The translations under genes and the position numbers were made by a program. 23,535 nt of DNA from Dehalococcoidia bacterium (GTDB taxonomy: Bacteria > Chloroflexota > Dehalococcoidia > DSTF01 > JALHUB01), in the NCBI GenBank assembly GCA_022865685.1, contig JALHUB010000135.1:1-23535 (forward strand), read 5' to 3'. Below, piece by piece: positions 15,091 to 23,535 of the stretch. Every line of letters starts with the position of its first letter. The first letter of the stretch is position 1. The notes below the pieces were generated by a model. The model was not told where the DNA came from. It made no database searches and saw only the letters and a program-made list of their open reading frames with translations.

Positions 15091-15774
15091 ATGCAGGGAC
15101 AGCTCAACGGCGACAGGCTGCGTCTGTTGATCGTCGAGGACGAGGGTCTTTGGCGCGACATGCTGCGCCTGGCCCTCTCGACGCAGCCGCGCATGGAAGT
15201 GACGGGCACGGCCACAAGCAAGGACGACCTGCACGCCGTCTGCGCCGCTTCCCAGCCGGACGTGCTCCTCGTCGACGTCCGCCTCGACGGCGATACACAG
15301 GCGCTCGCCGCGGTCCATGCCGTCAAGGCGGAGTGGCCGCATATCGGCATCGTCGTCCTGGCGGCCGACAGCGACCGCGAGTACCTTTCGACGAACCCGC
15401 CGCCGAACACGCCAGGCTGGTCCTACATCATCAGGCAGTCGCTCTCTGACGCTACGGGCCTCGTGCGCGCCATCGAAGCCGCGGCCGCAGGGCTTGTCGT
15501 GCTCGACCCGGCCATCCTCAGCGGTCGCAACAACGCGCATGGCCCGCGCCTGGGGCGCCTAACGCCGCGCCAGATGGACGTCCTCCATTTGATGGCGAAA
15601 GGCTACAGCAACGCCGCCATCGGGCGGGCGCTGGTTCTGGAAGAGAAATCCGTCGAGAACCACATCAACGCCATCTTCAGCCAGCTCGTCTCCGGCCGCG
15701 ACCCGTCGATCCACCCGCGGGTGCGCGCCGTCATAACCTACCTCCAGGAAACGCAGAAGCTCGCCGCGAGCTGA
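15091..15774 (+). CDS. NarL/LuxR-family response regulator, divergent from archaellum operon
   Basis: 227 residues. Receiver domain (about 9-125): acidic pair Glu16/Asp17 in LLIVEDEG and phosphoacceptor Asp62 in DVLLVDVRLDG. LuxR/GerE domain (about 155-205): LTPRQMDVLHLMAKGYSNAA and EEKSVENHINAIFSQLV. The usual Ser/Thr after beta-4 is replaced (VVLAADSD), and the conserved Lys position reads YIIRQSLSD, so phosphorylation control may be altered. No histidine kinase is adjacent. ATG 15091 is chosen because GGAGGAG lies at 15072-15078, though the spacing is long. The in-frame ATG at 15013 would sit directly on a hairpin with no ribosome-binding site. Likely regulator of the archaellum operon or itself (inference from position). 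Confidence 0.88.
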   Translation: MQGQLNGDRLRLLIVEDEGLWRDMLRLALSTQPRMEVTGTATSKDDLHAVCAASQPDVLLVDVRLDGDTQALAAVHAVKAEWPHIGIVVLAADSDREYLSTNPPPNTPGWSYIIRQSLSDATGLVRAIEAAAAGLVVLDPAILSGRNNAHGPRLGRLTPRQMDVLHLMAKGYSNAAIGRALVLEEKSVENHINAIFSQLVSGRDPSIHPRVRAVITYLQETQKLAAS

Positions 15775-15892
15775 TCGCCCGGATTCGCCACGATCCCCCT
15801 ATCCCACAGTCCCGAGTAAGATTCGCGTCCCTCCGGCGTTTGAATAACTGCATGGGCCCTTCCATGCTCGATCATCTCCCGGAGGGTAACGA

Positions 15893-16504
15893 ATGCTGCG
15901 ACGACTCCTCATCATCGGGCTCGTTCTGTCCTCACTCCTGGCCTCGGCGCTCGTCCTCGTCGTGTTCGCGCTCGGACTGCGCTGGGGCGGCGACTCCCGC
16001 CCCGCGACCGAGAAGCTGCCGGCGTCGTCCGATAGCGTCCTCGACGGCGCCAGGGAGTACCGGTCGGACGTGAAAGGCTACAGCGTCCGCTTCCCGGATG
16101 GCTGGTCACCGCAGCCCTCCAGTATCGACCTCGAACGCACGTCGACGGACGTGTTCTACGCGATGCCCGACGACGGCGAGCCCGGCGTAGCGCTGACGCT
16201 AAGCATCACGAAGGAGTCTCTGCCGTCGGGGACGGCCGTCGACGACTACCTGCGTGGCTGGCTGGACTACCTGGGCGCGGGATCGAAGGACATCAGCCGG
16301 CCGGAGTTGCTGGACATCGGCGGCATGCAAGGCTACCTCGTCGACTACGAGGGCTTCTCGCGGCAGCAGTCGGTGCAGCTCACCGCCGCCGTGCTGGTGA
16401 AGGGCGACGCGGGATGGGAGATCGTCCTTGCCGTCCCGGCGGGGAAGCGCTCCGAGTACCGGCCCCTTCTCGCCGCCGTCCTCAGCTCCCTGACCATCCG
16501 CTGA
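15893..16504 (+). CDS. Membrane-anchored protein of unknown function (PsbP/Mog1-like fold possible)
   Basis: 203 residues. One N-terminal membrane helix (about 5-30, LLIIGLVLSSLLASALVLVV) is followed by a short linker and a soluble extracytoplasmic domain of about 145 residues. KGYSVRFPDGWSPQPS is the typical opening of small secreted PsbP/DUF1795-like domains, and the end (RPLLAAVLSSLTIR) matches their last helix. No catalytic motif seen. GGAGGG 6 nt before the ATG supports the start. It lies 118 bp after the regulator on the same strand. That gap holds a small GCATGG/CCATGC hairpin (15850-15867) and no T-run. Confidence 0.8.
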   Translation: MLRRLLIIGLVLSSLLASALVLVVFALGLRWGGDSRPATEKLPASSDSVLDGAREYRSDVKGYSVRFPDGWSPQPSSIDLERTSTDVFYAMPDDGEPGVALTLSITKESLPSGTAVDDYLRGWLDYLGAGSKDISRPELLDIGGMQGYLVDYEGFSRQQSVQLTAAVLVKGDAGWEIVLAVPAGKRSEYRPLLAAVLSSLTIR

Positions 16505-16601
16505 ACCATTCCCCTCGGCGCTCCCACGCGATCAGATCGATTCGACCGGTGCCGGGTCGCCCGGCCGCGCGTCCTCGCGGAGGTCGCTGCCGAGTGGCAT
16601 C

Positions 16602-16629
16602 TAGACAGCGGAAGTCTTATTCTTATGTT
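16602..16629 (+). promoter_or_regulatory. Promoter of the deacetylase-family gene
   Basis: TAGACA (16602-16607, 5 of 6) and TATGTT (16624-16629, 4 of 6) are separated by 16 bp, in an AT-rich patch that stands out here. Predicted transcription start is near 16636. This leaves a short leader with GGGAGG (16648-16653) before the TTG at 16662, and places an earlier in-frame TTG (16629) inside the -10 element. Confidence 0.45.
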
Positions 16630-16661
16630 TGGAAACGTCCCGCTGGCGGGAGGCGCGCAAA

Positions 16662-17717
16662 TTGACGAAGGTCGGCCTGCTCTACGATCCCCTCTACCTC
16701 TGGCACGACACCGGCGCCCACCCGGAGAGCGCTCTTCGCCTGACCGCTATCATGCACGTCCTCACCGAAGCGGGGCTCACCTCGCGACTGGAGCCCCTGG
16801 CCGCCCGCGACGCGACGGTCGACGAGATAGCGATGATCCACGAGCAGCGCTATCTCGCCTACGTGCGCGAGATGGCGCAGGCCGGCGGCGCCTGGGCTGA
16901 CCCCGACACCTACATCTCGCCTCGCTCCTATGACGCTGCCCTGCGCGCGGCCGGCGGCTCCCTGGCGGCCACGGACGCCGTGCTCGATGGCGCCATTGAC
17001 AGCGCCTTCTGCCTGGTGCGGCCGCCCGGGCACCACGCGATGCCGGATCACGCCATGGGCTTCTGCCTCTTCAACAACGTCGCGATATCCGCCCGCCACG
17101 CGATTCGCGTCCGCGGCCTCGATCGCGTCGCCATCGTCGACTTCGATATCCACCACGGCAACGGTACTCAGGCCGCTTTCTACGAAGACCCGGCGGTGAT
17201 CTACTTCTCGACGCACCAGTACCCGTACTACCCGGGCACGGGGCACCTAGAGGAGACCGGCGCCGGCGCGGGCCGCGGCTACAACGTCAACGTGCCCCTG
17301 CCCGCGGGCTGCGGCGACGACGAGTTCCGTCGCGTGTTCAACGAGGCGCTGGAGCCGCTTCTCGATCGCTACCAGCCGCAGCTCATCCTCGTCTCCGCGG
17401 GCTACGACGGCCACTTCGACGACCCGCTGGCGAGCATGACCCTCAGCGTCGCCGGCTACGGCGAGATGATGTCGTTCCTGCGCCGAAAAGCGGCCGACCT
17501 CTGCGAAGGCCGGCTCGTCTGCGTGCTCGAGGGCGGCTATCACCTGCTGGCGGAAGCGTGGTCGGTGCGGGCGTGCCTGGAGGTGCTACTGGGCGAGTCG
17601 CCCGCGGCGGACCCCTTCGGGAAGGCGCCGGAGGGTGCGAGCTGCCACATCGATAGGGTACTGGGGGCGGTGAAGACGCTGCACGGGCTGGCCGTCTCGC
17701 CGCAGACCCTCGCCTGA
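16662..17717 (+). CDS. Histone deacetylase-family (AcuC/APAH-like) zinc amidohydrolase
   Basis: 351 residues, full length for the arginase-deacetylase fold. Catalytic residues are visible: the His pair in RPPGHHA (His124-His125), zinc ligands Asp162 and His164 in VDFDIHHGNG, a later Asp in SAGYDGHFDDPLASM, and the transition-state Tyr in LEGGYH. The SAGYDGHFDDPL form places it with class II/bacterial enzymes that remove acyl groups from lysine, polyamines or small molecules. Substrate unknown. The start is TTG 16662, giving MTKVGLLYDP, the usual N-terminus, with GGGAGG 8 nt upstream. It has its own promoter and converges on hemW. Confidence 0.92.
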   Translation: MTKVGLLYDPLYLWHDTGAHPESALRLTAIMHVLTEAGLTSRLEPLAARDATVDEIAMIHEQRYLAYVREMAQAGGAWADPDTYISPRSYDAALRAAGGSLAATDAVLDGAIDSAFCLVRPPGHHAMPDHAMGFCLFNNVAISARHAIRVRGLDRVAIVDFDIHHGNGTQAAFYEDPAVIYFSTHQYPYYPGTGHLEETGAGAGRGYNVNVPLPAGCGDDEFRRVFNEALEPLLDRYQPQLILVSAGYDGHFDDPLASMTLSVAGYGEMMSFLRRKAADLCEGRLVCVLEGGYHLLAEAWSVRACLEVLLGESPAADPFGKAPEGASCHIDRVLGAVKTLHGLAVSPQTLA

Positions 17718-17764
17718 AGAACACCTGAAAACCTGGTCGCGTTCCTTGGGTGTGTTAAGATAAT

Positions 17765-17827
17765 CGTAGCCGAGACTTTCCAGTCTCGGCGTTCAATTCG
17801 CGGCCAGACTGGAGAGTCTGGCCTACG
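17765..17827. repeat. Compound palindromic repeat (two inverted copies of one hairpin element)
   Basis: Hairpin A: GCCGAGACT-TTCC-AGTCTCGGC (17769-17790). Hairpin B: GGCCAGACT-GGAG-AGTCTGGCC (17802-17823). The sequence CGTAG before A matches CTACG after B, so the two units are inverted, slightly diverged copies of one element of about 27 bp. It fills the space between the convergent deacetylase and hemW genes. It may serve as a transcription block in both directions, but there is no T-run; a REP-like dispersed element is more likely. Confidence 0.6.
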
Positions 17828-17854
17828 CCTACGGTTGTTCTTGGACCTCCTTGC

Positions 17855-19024
17855 TTAGGGCAAGAAGCGCTGGAACGCCTCGTTGCCGAGACGCCGGCCG
17901 TGCTCCGTCAACCGAATCCACCCGTCGACCGACTCCAACAGCCCCAGCGCCTCGAGTTCATCTATTTCCCGGCCGTAGCGCTCGCCGAGGTCGACCCCGA
18001 AGCGGTGCCCCAGCGCAGCCATCGACACCCCCTCCGTCAGCCGCAGCCCAAGTATGACCGCGTCCGACATCTCTCGCTCAGCGTCAGGCTGTTCGACCGA
18101 CTCGACGTGCGGTGCCGTCGTTGGGCCCCACGGCCGCGCCCCTCTACCCGCAGCGACCAGCTCGATGTACCTCCCCGGCGCTCGCTCGTTGGCGAGCCGG
18201 TAGCCGTTCAGGTAGGAGTGAGCGCCGGCTCCCAGCCCGAGGTAAGGCTCGCTGTGCCAGTAGGCCAGATTGTGGCGGCAGCGATGCCCCGGCTTCGCCC
18301 AGTTCGATATCTCGTACTGCTCGCAGCTCGCCTGGGCGAGCCGTTCGCTGCTCAACGTGTACATCTCCGCTTGCACGTCGGGGTCCGGCTCCGCGCACTC
18401 GCCAGCAGCGACTCGACGGGCCAGCGGCGTGTCCTCTTCCAGCGTCAGGGCGTAGAGCGAAAGGTGGTCCGGCCCAAGCGCGACCGCCTTCTCCAGTGAT
18501 CGACGCCACTGCGCGACCATCTGGCCTGGCAAGCCGAAGATGAGGTCGATGCTCACGCTGGCGAAGCCGGCACTGCGGGCGGCGCGATAGGCCTCCTCGG
18601 CGCGTTCAGCATCGTGAATGCGTCCCAGGAAGCGCAGCTCGGCGTCGTCGAAGCTCTGCACGCCGAGGCTGAGGCGGTTGACACCCATCCGGCGCAGCGT
18701 GTGCAGTCGGCCGGCGTCGACGCTCTCAGGGTTCGCCTCCATCGTCACTTCCGCGCCGGTAGCGACGTCGAAGCGCTGTCGCAGACCGTCGAGTAGTCGT
18801 CGCGTCTCCGCGATGGGCAGCAGGCTGGGCGTGCCGCCGCCGAAGTACAGCGTCTCGACACGGCCGACGGCCCGCGACTCGGCCCACAGCGTCGCTTCCC
18901 GCAGCAAGGCATCGACGTAGGCGGGAATCAGGTGCTCCTGCCGCGCGTAGGAGTTGAAGTCGCAATAGGCGCACTTCGAGCGACAGAACGGCACGTGGAC
19001 GTAGAGGCTGCGGCACTCGCTCAT
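17855..19024 (-). CDS. hemW: HemW-type radical SAM protein (coproporphyrinogen-oxidase-like)
   Basis: 389 residues, normal for HemW. The radical-SAM cluster motif Cys14-x3-Cys18-x2-Cys21 lies in HVPFCRSKCAYCDF. GGGTPSLL follows as the glycine motif, then MEANPES, RLSLGVQSFDD, DLIFGLPGQ, and the HemW block NLAYWHSEPYLGLGAGAHSY. The C-terminal winged-helix HemN_C domain is present (MSDAVILGLRLTEGVS onward). Known HemW proteins bind and deliver heme; true HemN is longer with an extra N-terminal segment. The ATG at 19024 touches a GGAG, so the ribosome-binding site is not ideal. Reading upstream in frame runs antisense through aspS and is not part of the gene. Confidence 0.93.
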   Translation of the reverse strand: MSECRSLYVHVPFCRSKCAYCDFNSYARQEHLIPAYVDALLREATLWAESRAVGRVETLYFGGGTPSLLPIAETRRLLDGLRQRFDVATGAEVTMEANPESVDAGRLHTLRRMGVNRLSLGVQSFDDAELRFLGRIHDAERAEEAYRAARSAGFASVSIDLIFGLPGQMVAQWRRSLEKAVALGPDHLSLYALTLEEDTPLARRVAAGECAEPDPDVQAEMYTLSSERLAQASCEQYEISNWAKPGHRCRHNLAYWHSEPYLGLGAGAHSYLNGYRLANERAPGRYIELVAAGRGARPWGPTTAPHVESVEQPDAEREMSDAVILGLRLTEGVSMAALGHRFGVDLGERYGREIDELEALGLLESVDGWIRLTEHGRRLGNEAFQRFLP

Positions 19025-19063
19025 CTCCGTCGGATCGTAACACCTGCTGCCGCCGCGTTCTAC

Positions 19064-19096
19064 GCTGTAGGGGCGCACCGCTGTGCGCCCTACGGC
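19064..19096. repeat. Dispersed-type palindrome in the hemW-aspS intergenic region
   Basis: GTAGGGGCGCAC (19067-19078) and GTGCGCCCTAC (19083-19093) pair with one bulged G around a CGCT loop. Flanking G, C and a G-U pair extend the stem to 19064-19096. The core resembles GTAGGGGCGCAC...GTGCGCCCCTAC palindromes that I recall as common intergenic repeats in environmental bacteria. It lies 40 bp before the hemW start and could affect its expression. The rest of this 195-bp gap shows no other clear feature. Confidence 0.5.
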
Positions 19097-19219
19097 CCTG
19101 CGGCGTCGACCCCCGCGGCAATTGACTTGGCCGCTGTCCCCATGCGACACTCTAACGAAGCGCAAAACACCCACATCCGCCTGCCCGCCGGTAGGCATGG
19201 CCTCTTGAGGGAGACAAAA

Positions 19220-21064
<1,845 letters not shown>

Positions 21065-21166
21065 GGATTCGAAGGGCAATCGCTCAGTGGCACGACCGGC
21101 TGCGGCCGCCTGCCAGCGTTTTTCGGTATCAGGATAGGGGATCGGTAGCAAGGAGAACGGAGCGCC

Positions 21167-22783
21167 ATGAAGAGGTTCCTTGCCGTCGCGGCGTTACTCT
21201 CAGGGTTGGTTACCGTTGCGAGCGTCGTCGCTTGCGGCGGCAGTGGCGGCAGCAGCGATAATGCCGGTAGCGGCGGCGGCAGCGCCTCCGGTCCGACGCT
21301 GCGAATGGTCGGCGGCGATCCCCTTACGCTCGACCCCGCCCTCGTCACCGACGCCGTCTCCGCGACCTACATCGTCGAGATCTTCAGCGGTCTCGTCACG
21401 ATAGACAAAGACCTCAAGCTGGCCCCCGACATCGCTAAGAGCTGGGACGTCAGCCCCGACGGCAAGACGTACACCTTCCACCTGCGCGACGACGTTGTCT
21501 TCCAACAGACCTACCGTCAGGTGACCGCGACCGATTTCAAGTACTCCATGGAGCGCGCCGTTAACCCGGACACTGCCTCCACCGTAGCCGAGGCGTATCT
21601 GGGCGACATCGTCGGCGCCAGAGACATGATCAACGGCACGGCGAGCCAGATCAGCGGCATCGAGGTCGTCGACGACTTCACGCTGCGCATCACAATCGAC
21701 GAACCTAAGCCCTACTTCCTCGCCAAGATGGCCTGTCCCACCTCCTTCGTCGTCGACAAGACGCAAGTCGAGGACGACCAGCGCAACTGGACGAAGAAGC
21801 CGCACGGCACCGGCCCCTTTATGGTGAAAGAATGGACGCTCGGCGAGAGCCTGACCCTCCAGGCCAACGAGCGCTATTACGCCGGCGCCCCCAGCGTCAA
21901 GACGGTCAACTTCATGCTGTCCGGCGGCTCGCAACTGACGATGTACGAGGACGACGAGGTCGACGTCGCGGGCGTCAGCATCAACGACATCGAACGGGCG
22001 CTGGACGCCAACGACCCGCTGCACAGCGAGTACCTCAGCGCGGACTCGATGTCGGTCTCCTACCTCGGCTTCAACACGCAGAAGCCGCCCTTCGATGACC
22101 CTAAGGTGCGTCAGGCGTTCGGTCTCGCAATCGACCGCGACAAGATCGTCGAAGTGGTGCTGAAGGACATGGTGCCCGTCGCGCACAGCATCATGCCACC
22201 GGGGCTGCCGGGCTACAACCCCAGCGCCACCGTCGGCGCGTTCGACCCCGAGAAGGCGAAGCAACTGCTGGCGGAATCGCGGTACGGCGGGCCCAGCGGC
22301 CTGCCCAAGATCACGCTGAGCCAGGTCGGCGTCGGCGCCACCGCCGGCGACGACATCCAGGCGATGGTCGAGATGTGGAAGCAGAACCTGGGCGTCGAGG
22401 TCGAGATCCAGCAGACCGACCAAGCAACGTTCTGGCAGGACCTCGACAAGCGGTCGTACCAGATGTTCGCCGCCGGCTGGGTCATGGACTATCCCGACCC
22501 CGAAGACATCATGGACATTCTCTTCAACAGCAAGAGCCACCAGAACAGCACCGGTTACAGCAACCCGGAGGTCGACCAACTGCTGGTGCAGGCGCGCACC
22601 GAGCAAGACTCCGCCAAGCGCATGACCCTCTACCAGCAGATCGAGCAGCTAGTCCTGGCCGACGTCCCCTGGGTGCCGCTCTACTACGGGCGCGACCACG
22701 TCGTCGTCAAGCCATACGTTAAGAACTTCATGCTGCCGCCGGTGGTGATGCCCTATCTGCGGTACGTGACCATCGACCAATAG
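21167..22783 (+). CDS. Oligopeptide-type ABC transporter substrate-binding lipoprotein (SBP_bac_5)
   Basis: 538 residues. A lipoprotein signal peptide ends in the lipobox VVAC with Cys23, followed by a Gly/Ser-rich tether (24-42) and the DppA/OppA fold (about 45-538). Family landmarks are GGDPLTLDPALVTDAVSATY, IAKSWDVSPDGKTYTFHLRD, NPEVDQLLVQARTEQDSAKR and the closing ADVPWVPLYYGRD. It captures peptides or similar ligands outside the membrane for the permease that follows 28 bp downstream. A GGAG just upstream of the ATG supports the start. It follows aspS by 102 bp, where a weak GC-rich stem and T5 (21119-21123) are the only things seen. Confidence 0.94.
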   Translation: MKRFLAVAALLSGLVTVASVVACGGSGGSSDNAGSGGGSASGPTLRMVGGDPLTLDPALVTDAVSATYIVEIFSGLVTIDKDLKLAPDIAKSWDVSPDGKTYTFHLRDDVVFQQTYRQVTATDFKYSMERAVNPDTASTVAEAYLGDIVGARDMINGTASQISGIEVVDDFTLRITIDEPKPYFLAKMACPTSFVVDKTQVEDDQRNWTKKPHGTGPFMVKEWTLGESLTLQANERYYAGAPSVKTVNFMLSGGSQLTMYEDDEVDVAGVSINDIERALDANDPLHSEYLSADSMSVSYLGFNTQKPPFDDPKVRQAFGLAIDRDKIVEVVLKDMVPVAHSIMPPGLPGYNPSATVGAFDPEKAKQLLAESRYGGPSGLPKITLSQVGVGATAGDDIQAMVEMWKQNLGVEVEIQQTDQATFWQDLDKRSYQMFAAGWVMDYPDPEDIMDILFNSKSHQNSTGYSNPEVDQLLVQARTEQDSAKRMTLYQQIEQLVLADVPWVPLYYGRDHVVVKPYVKNFMLPPVVMPYLRYVTIDQ

Positions 22784-22811
22784 GTGTGCATCGATGTCAA
22801 CGCGGTAGACG

Positions 22812-23535
22812 ATGCAAGGGCTCCTTCCTTACGTAGTCCGGCGGCTCCTCTGGGCGCCTGTTATCCTCCTGGCGGTGTCGTTCATCGCCTTCGCCATCAC
22901 GCGTTTCGGCCCCGGCGACCCGCTTCGCGTGGCGATGGGCCAGTACAGCGACCCCGCGGTGCTGGAGCGCGTCCGCCACGAAGAGGGACTGGACAAGCCG
23001 CTCTTCCAGCAGTACGGCATCTACCTGAAGAACGTCGCGCACGGCAAGCTGGGCGAGAGCTTCGCCTACCGCAACCGCGACGTCTCCGAAGTCATCTTCC
23101 CTAAGATATGGGTCTCGGCGCGCCTAGGCCTCGTGGCGATGCTCATCGTGTTCGCGGTGGGCGTGCCTCTGGGCGTCTATGCCGCGCTGAGGCAGGGCAC
23201 ATGGTCGGACCCGTTCTCTATCGGCATTCTGCTCTTCTTCCAGTCCGTGCCGGTGCTGATCACCGTGCCGCTCATGCTGCTGGTCTTCGTGCTGAAGTTG
23301 CACTGGCTGCCCGCGGCCGGCTGGGGAGGCGTGTTCGATAGTCGCATCGTCATGCCCGCGCTGGCGATATCGCTGCCCGGCATCGCCGGCGTGGCCCGCC
23401 TGACGCGAGCGACGACGCTCTCCGTGCTTCGGGAGGACTACGTCCGCACGGCGCGCGCCAAAGGCCTGCGCGAGTTCACCGTCGTCACCCGCCACGTCGT
23501 GCGCAATTCGCTGCTGCCGCTCGTCACCGTCGTAG
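22812..23535 (+). CDS. DppB/OppB-type ABC transporter permease (3' end beyond window)
   Basis: 241 residues are visible; the family is about 310-340 long. N-terminal helix (YVVRRLLWAPVILLAVSFIA) followed by RFGPGDPLRVAMG, the usual TRxxPGDP motif, the conserved GLDKPLFQQYGIYL and GKLGESF segment, and several membrane helices. The cytoplasmic EAA-like loop is visible at the edge (LREDYVRTARAKGLREFTVV, then RNSLLPLVTVV). It forms the pore with a second permease expected downstream. The start ATG 22812 is 28 bp after the binding-protein stop; the ribosome-binding site is weak, suggesting coupling. Confidence 0.93.
   Translation, partial: MQGLLPYVVRRLLWAPVILLAVSFIAFAITRFGPGDPLRVAMGQYSDPAVLERVRHEEGLDKPLFQQYGIYLKNVAHGKLGESFAYRNRDVSEVIFPKIWVSARLGLVAMLIVFAVGVPLGVYAALRQGTWSDPFSIGILLFFQSVPVLITVPLMLLVFVLKLHWLPAAGWGGVFDSRIVMPALAISLPGIAGVARLTRATTLSVLREDYVRTARAKGLREFTVVTRHVVRNSLLPLVTVV

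Noticed and set aside
17765..17827. CRISPR-like repeat or tRNA
   Set aside because: Only two inverted hairpin units with no spacers and no tRNA cloverleaf; no CRISPR array or RNA gene was seen anywhere in the window.
21085..21125. Intrinsic terminator after aspS
   Set aside because: There is a T5, but the preceding GC-rich sequence gives only a short irregular stem.
21200..22606. 468-residue minus-strand open frame
   Set aside because: Antisense shadow of the substrate-binding protein, with repetitive Val/Asp/Leu composition and no recognisable domain.

Overview
The window is GC-rich, gene-dense bacterial DNA. Bacterial housekeeping genes (a bacterial-type AspRS with GAD domain, HemW), ABC transporters, a NarL/LuxR response regulator and a Wzy-type ligase surround a nine-gene minus-strand operon whose core is an archaellum (archaeal flagellum) gene set. 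Bacterial informational genes, a peptidoglycan amidase and archaellum genes together point to Chloroflexota, probably a Dehalococcoidia/SAR202-like lineage. That placement is inference; no rRNA is present.

Layout. 1-2375 (minus): a MacB/LolCD-type ABC exporter (permease cut by the window edge, ATPase) behind a good promoter that runs straight into a terminator-like hairpin. 2376-5434 (minus): a Wzy_C/TPR ligase, then a small membrane ORF overlapping a LuxR-type HTH ORF, probably one protein broken at a C6 tract. 5640-6725 (plus): a lone TadG-like pseudopilin. 6715-14587 (minus): the archaellum operon, in order archaellin (arlB), an ArlC/D/E-like cytoplasmic protein, ArlG-like and ArlF-like stator proteins, arlH, arlI, arlJ, an unknown acidic protein, and an N-acetylmuramoyl-L-alanine amidase. 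This is the canonical archaeal order B-(CDE)-F/G-H-I-J with two extra genes at the 3' end. 14588-15090: a 500-bp divergent control region with an 18-bp perfect inverted repeat and several RNA-like hairpins. 15091-15774 (plus): a response regulator transcribed away from the operon. 15893-17717 (plus): a membrane-anchored protein and a class II histone-deacetylase-family amidohydrolase. 17855-19024 (minus): hemW, flanked by two dispersed palindromic elements. 19220-23535 (plus): aspS, then an oligopeptide ABC importer (lipoprotein and the first permease, cut by the window edge).

How the genes fit together. ArlI and ArlJ form the motor and membrane platform, ArlH the ATP-sensing ring partner, ArlF/G the envelope stator, the ArlC/D/E-like protein the cytosolic switch complex, and ArlB the filament. 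The amidase closing the operon could locally open peptidoglycan, which most archaea do not have to cross. The nearby Wzy/TPR ligase could add glycans to the filament. The divergent regulator is the obvious candidate controller. No prepilin peptidase and no chemotaxis genes are in the window.

Two reading-frame breaks (ArlG-like gene; membrane/LuxR pair) both fall exactly on runs of six C on the coding strand. They may be sequence errors, phase-variable tracts or programmed frameshifts.
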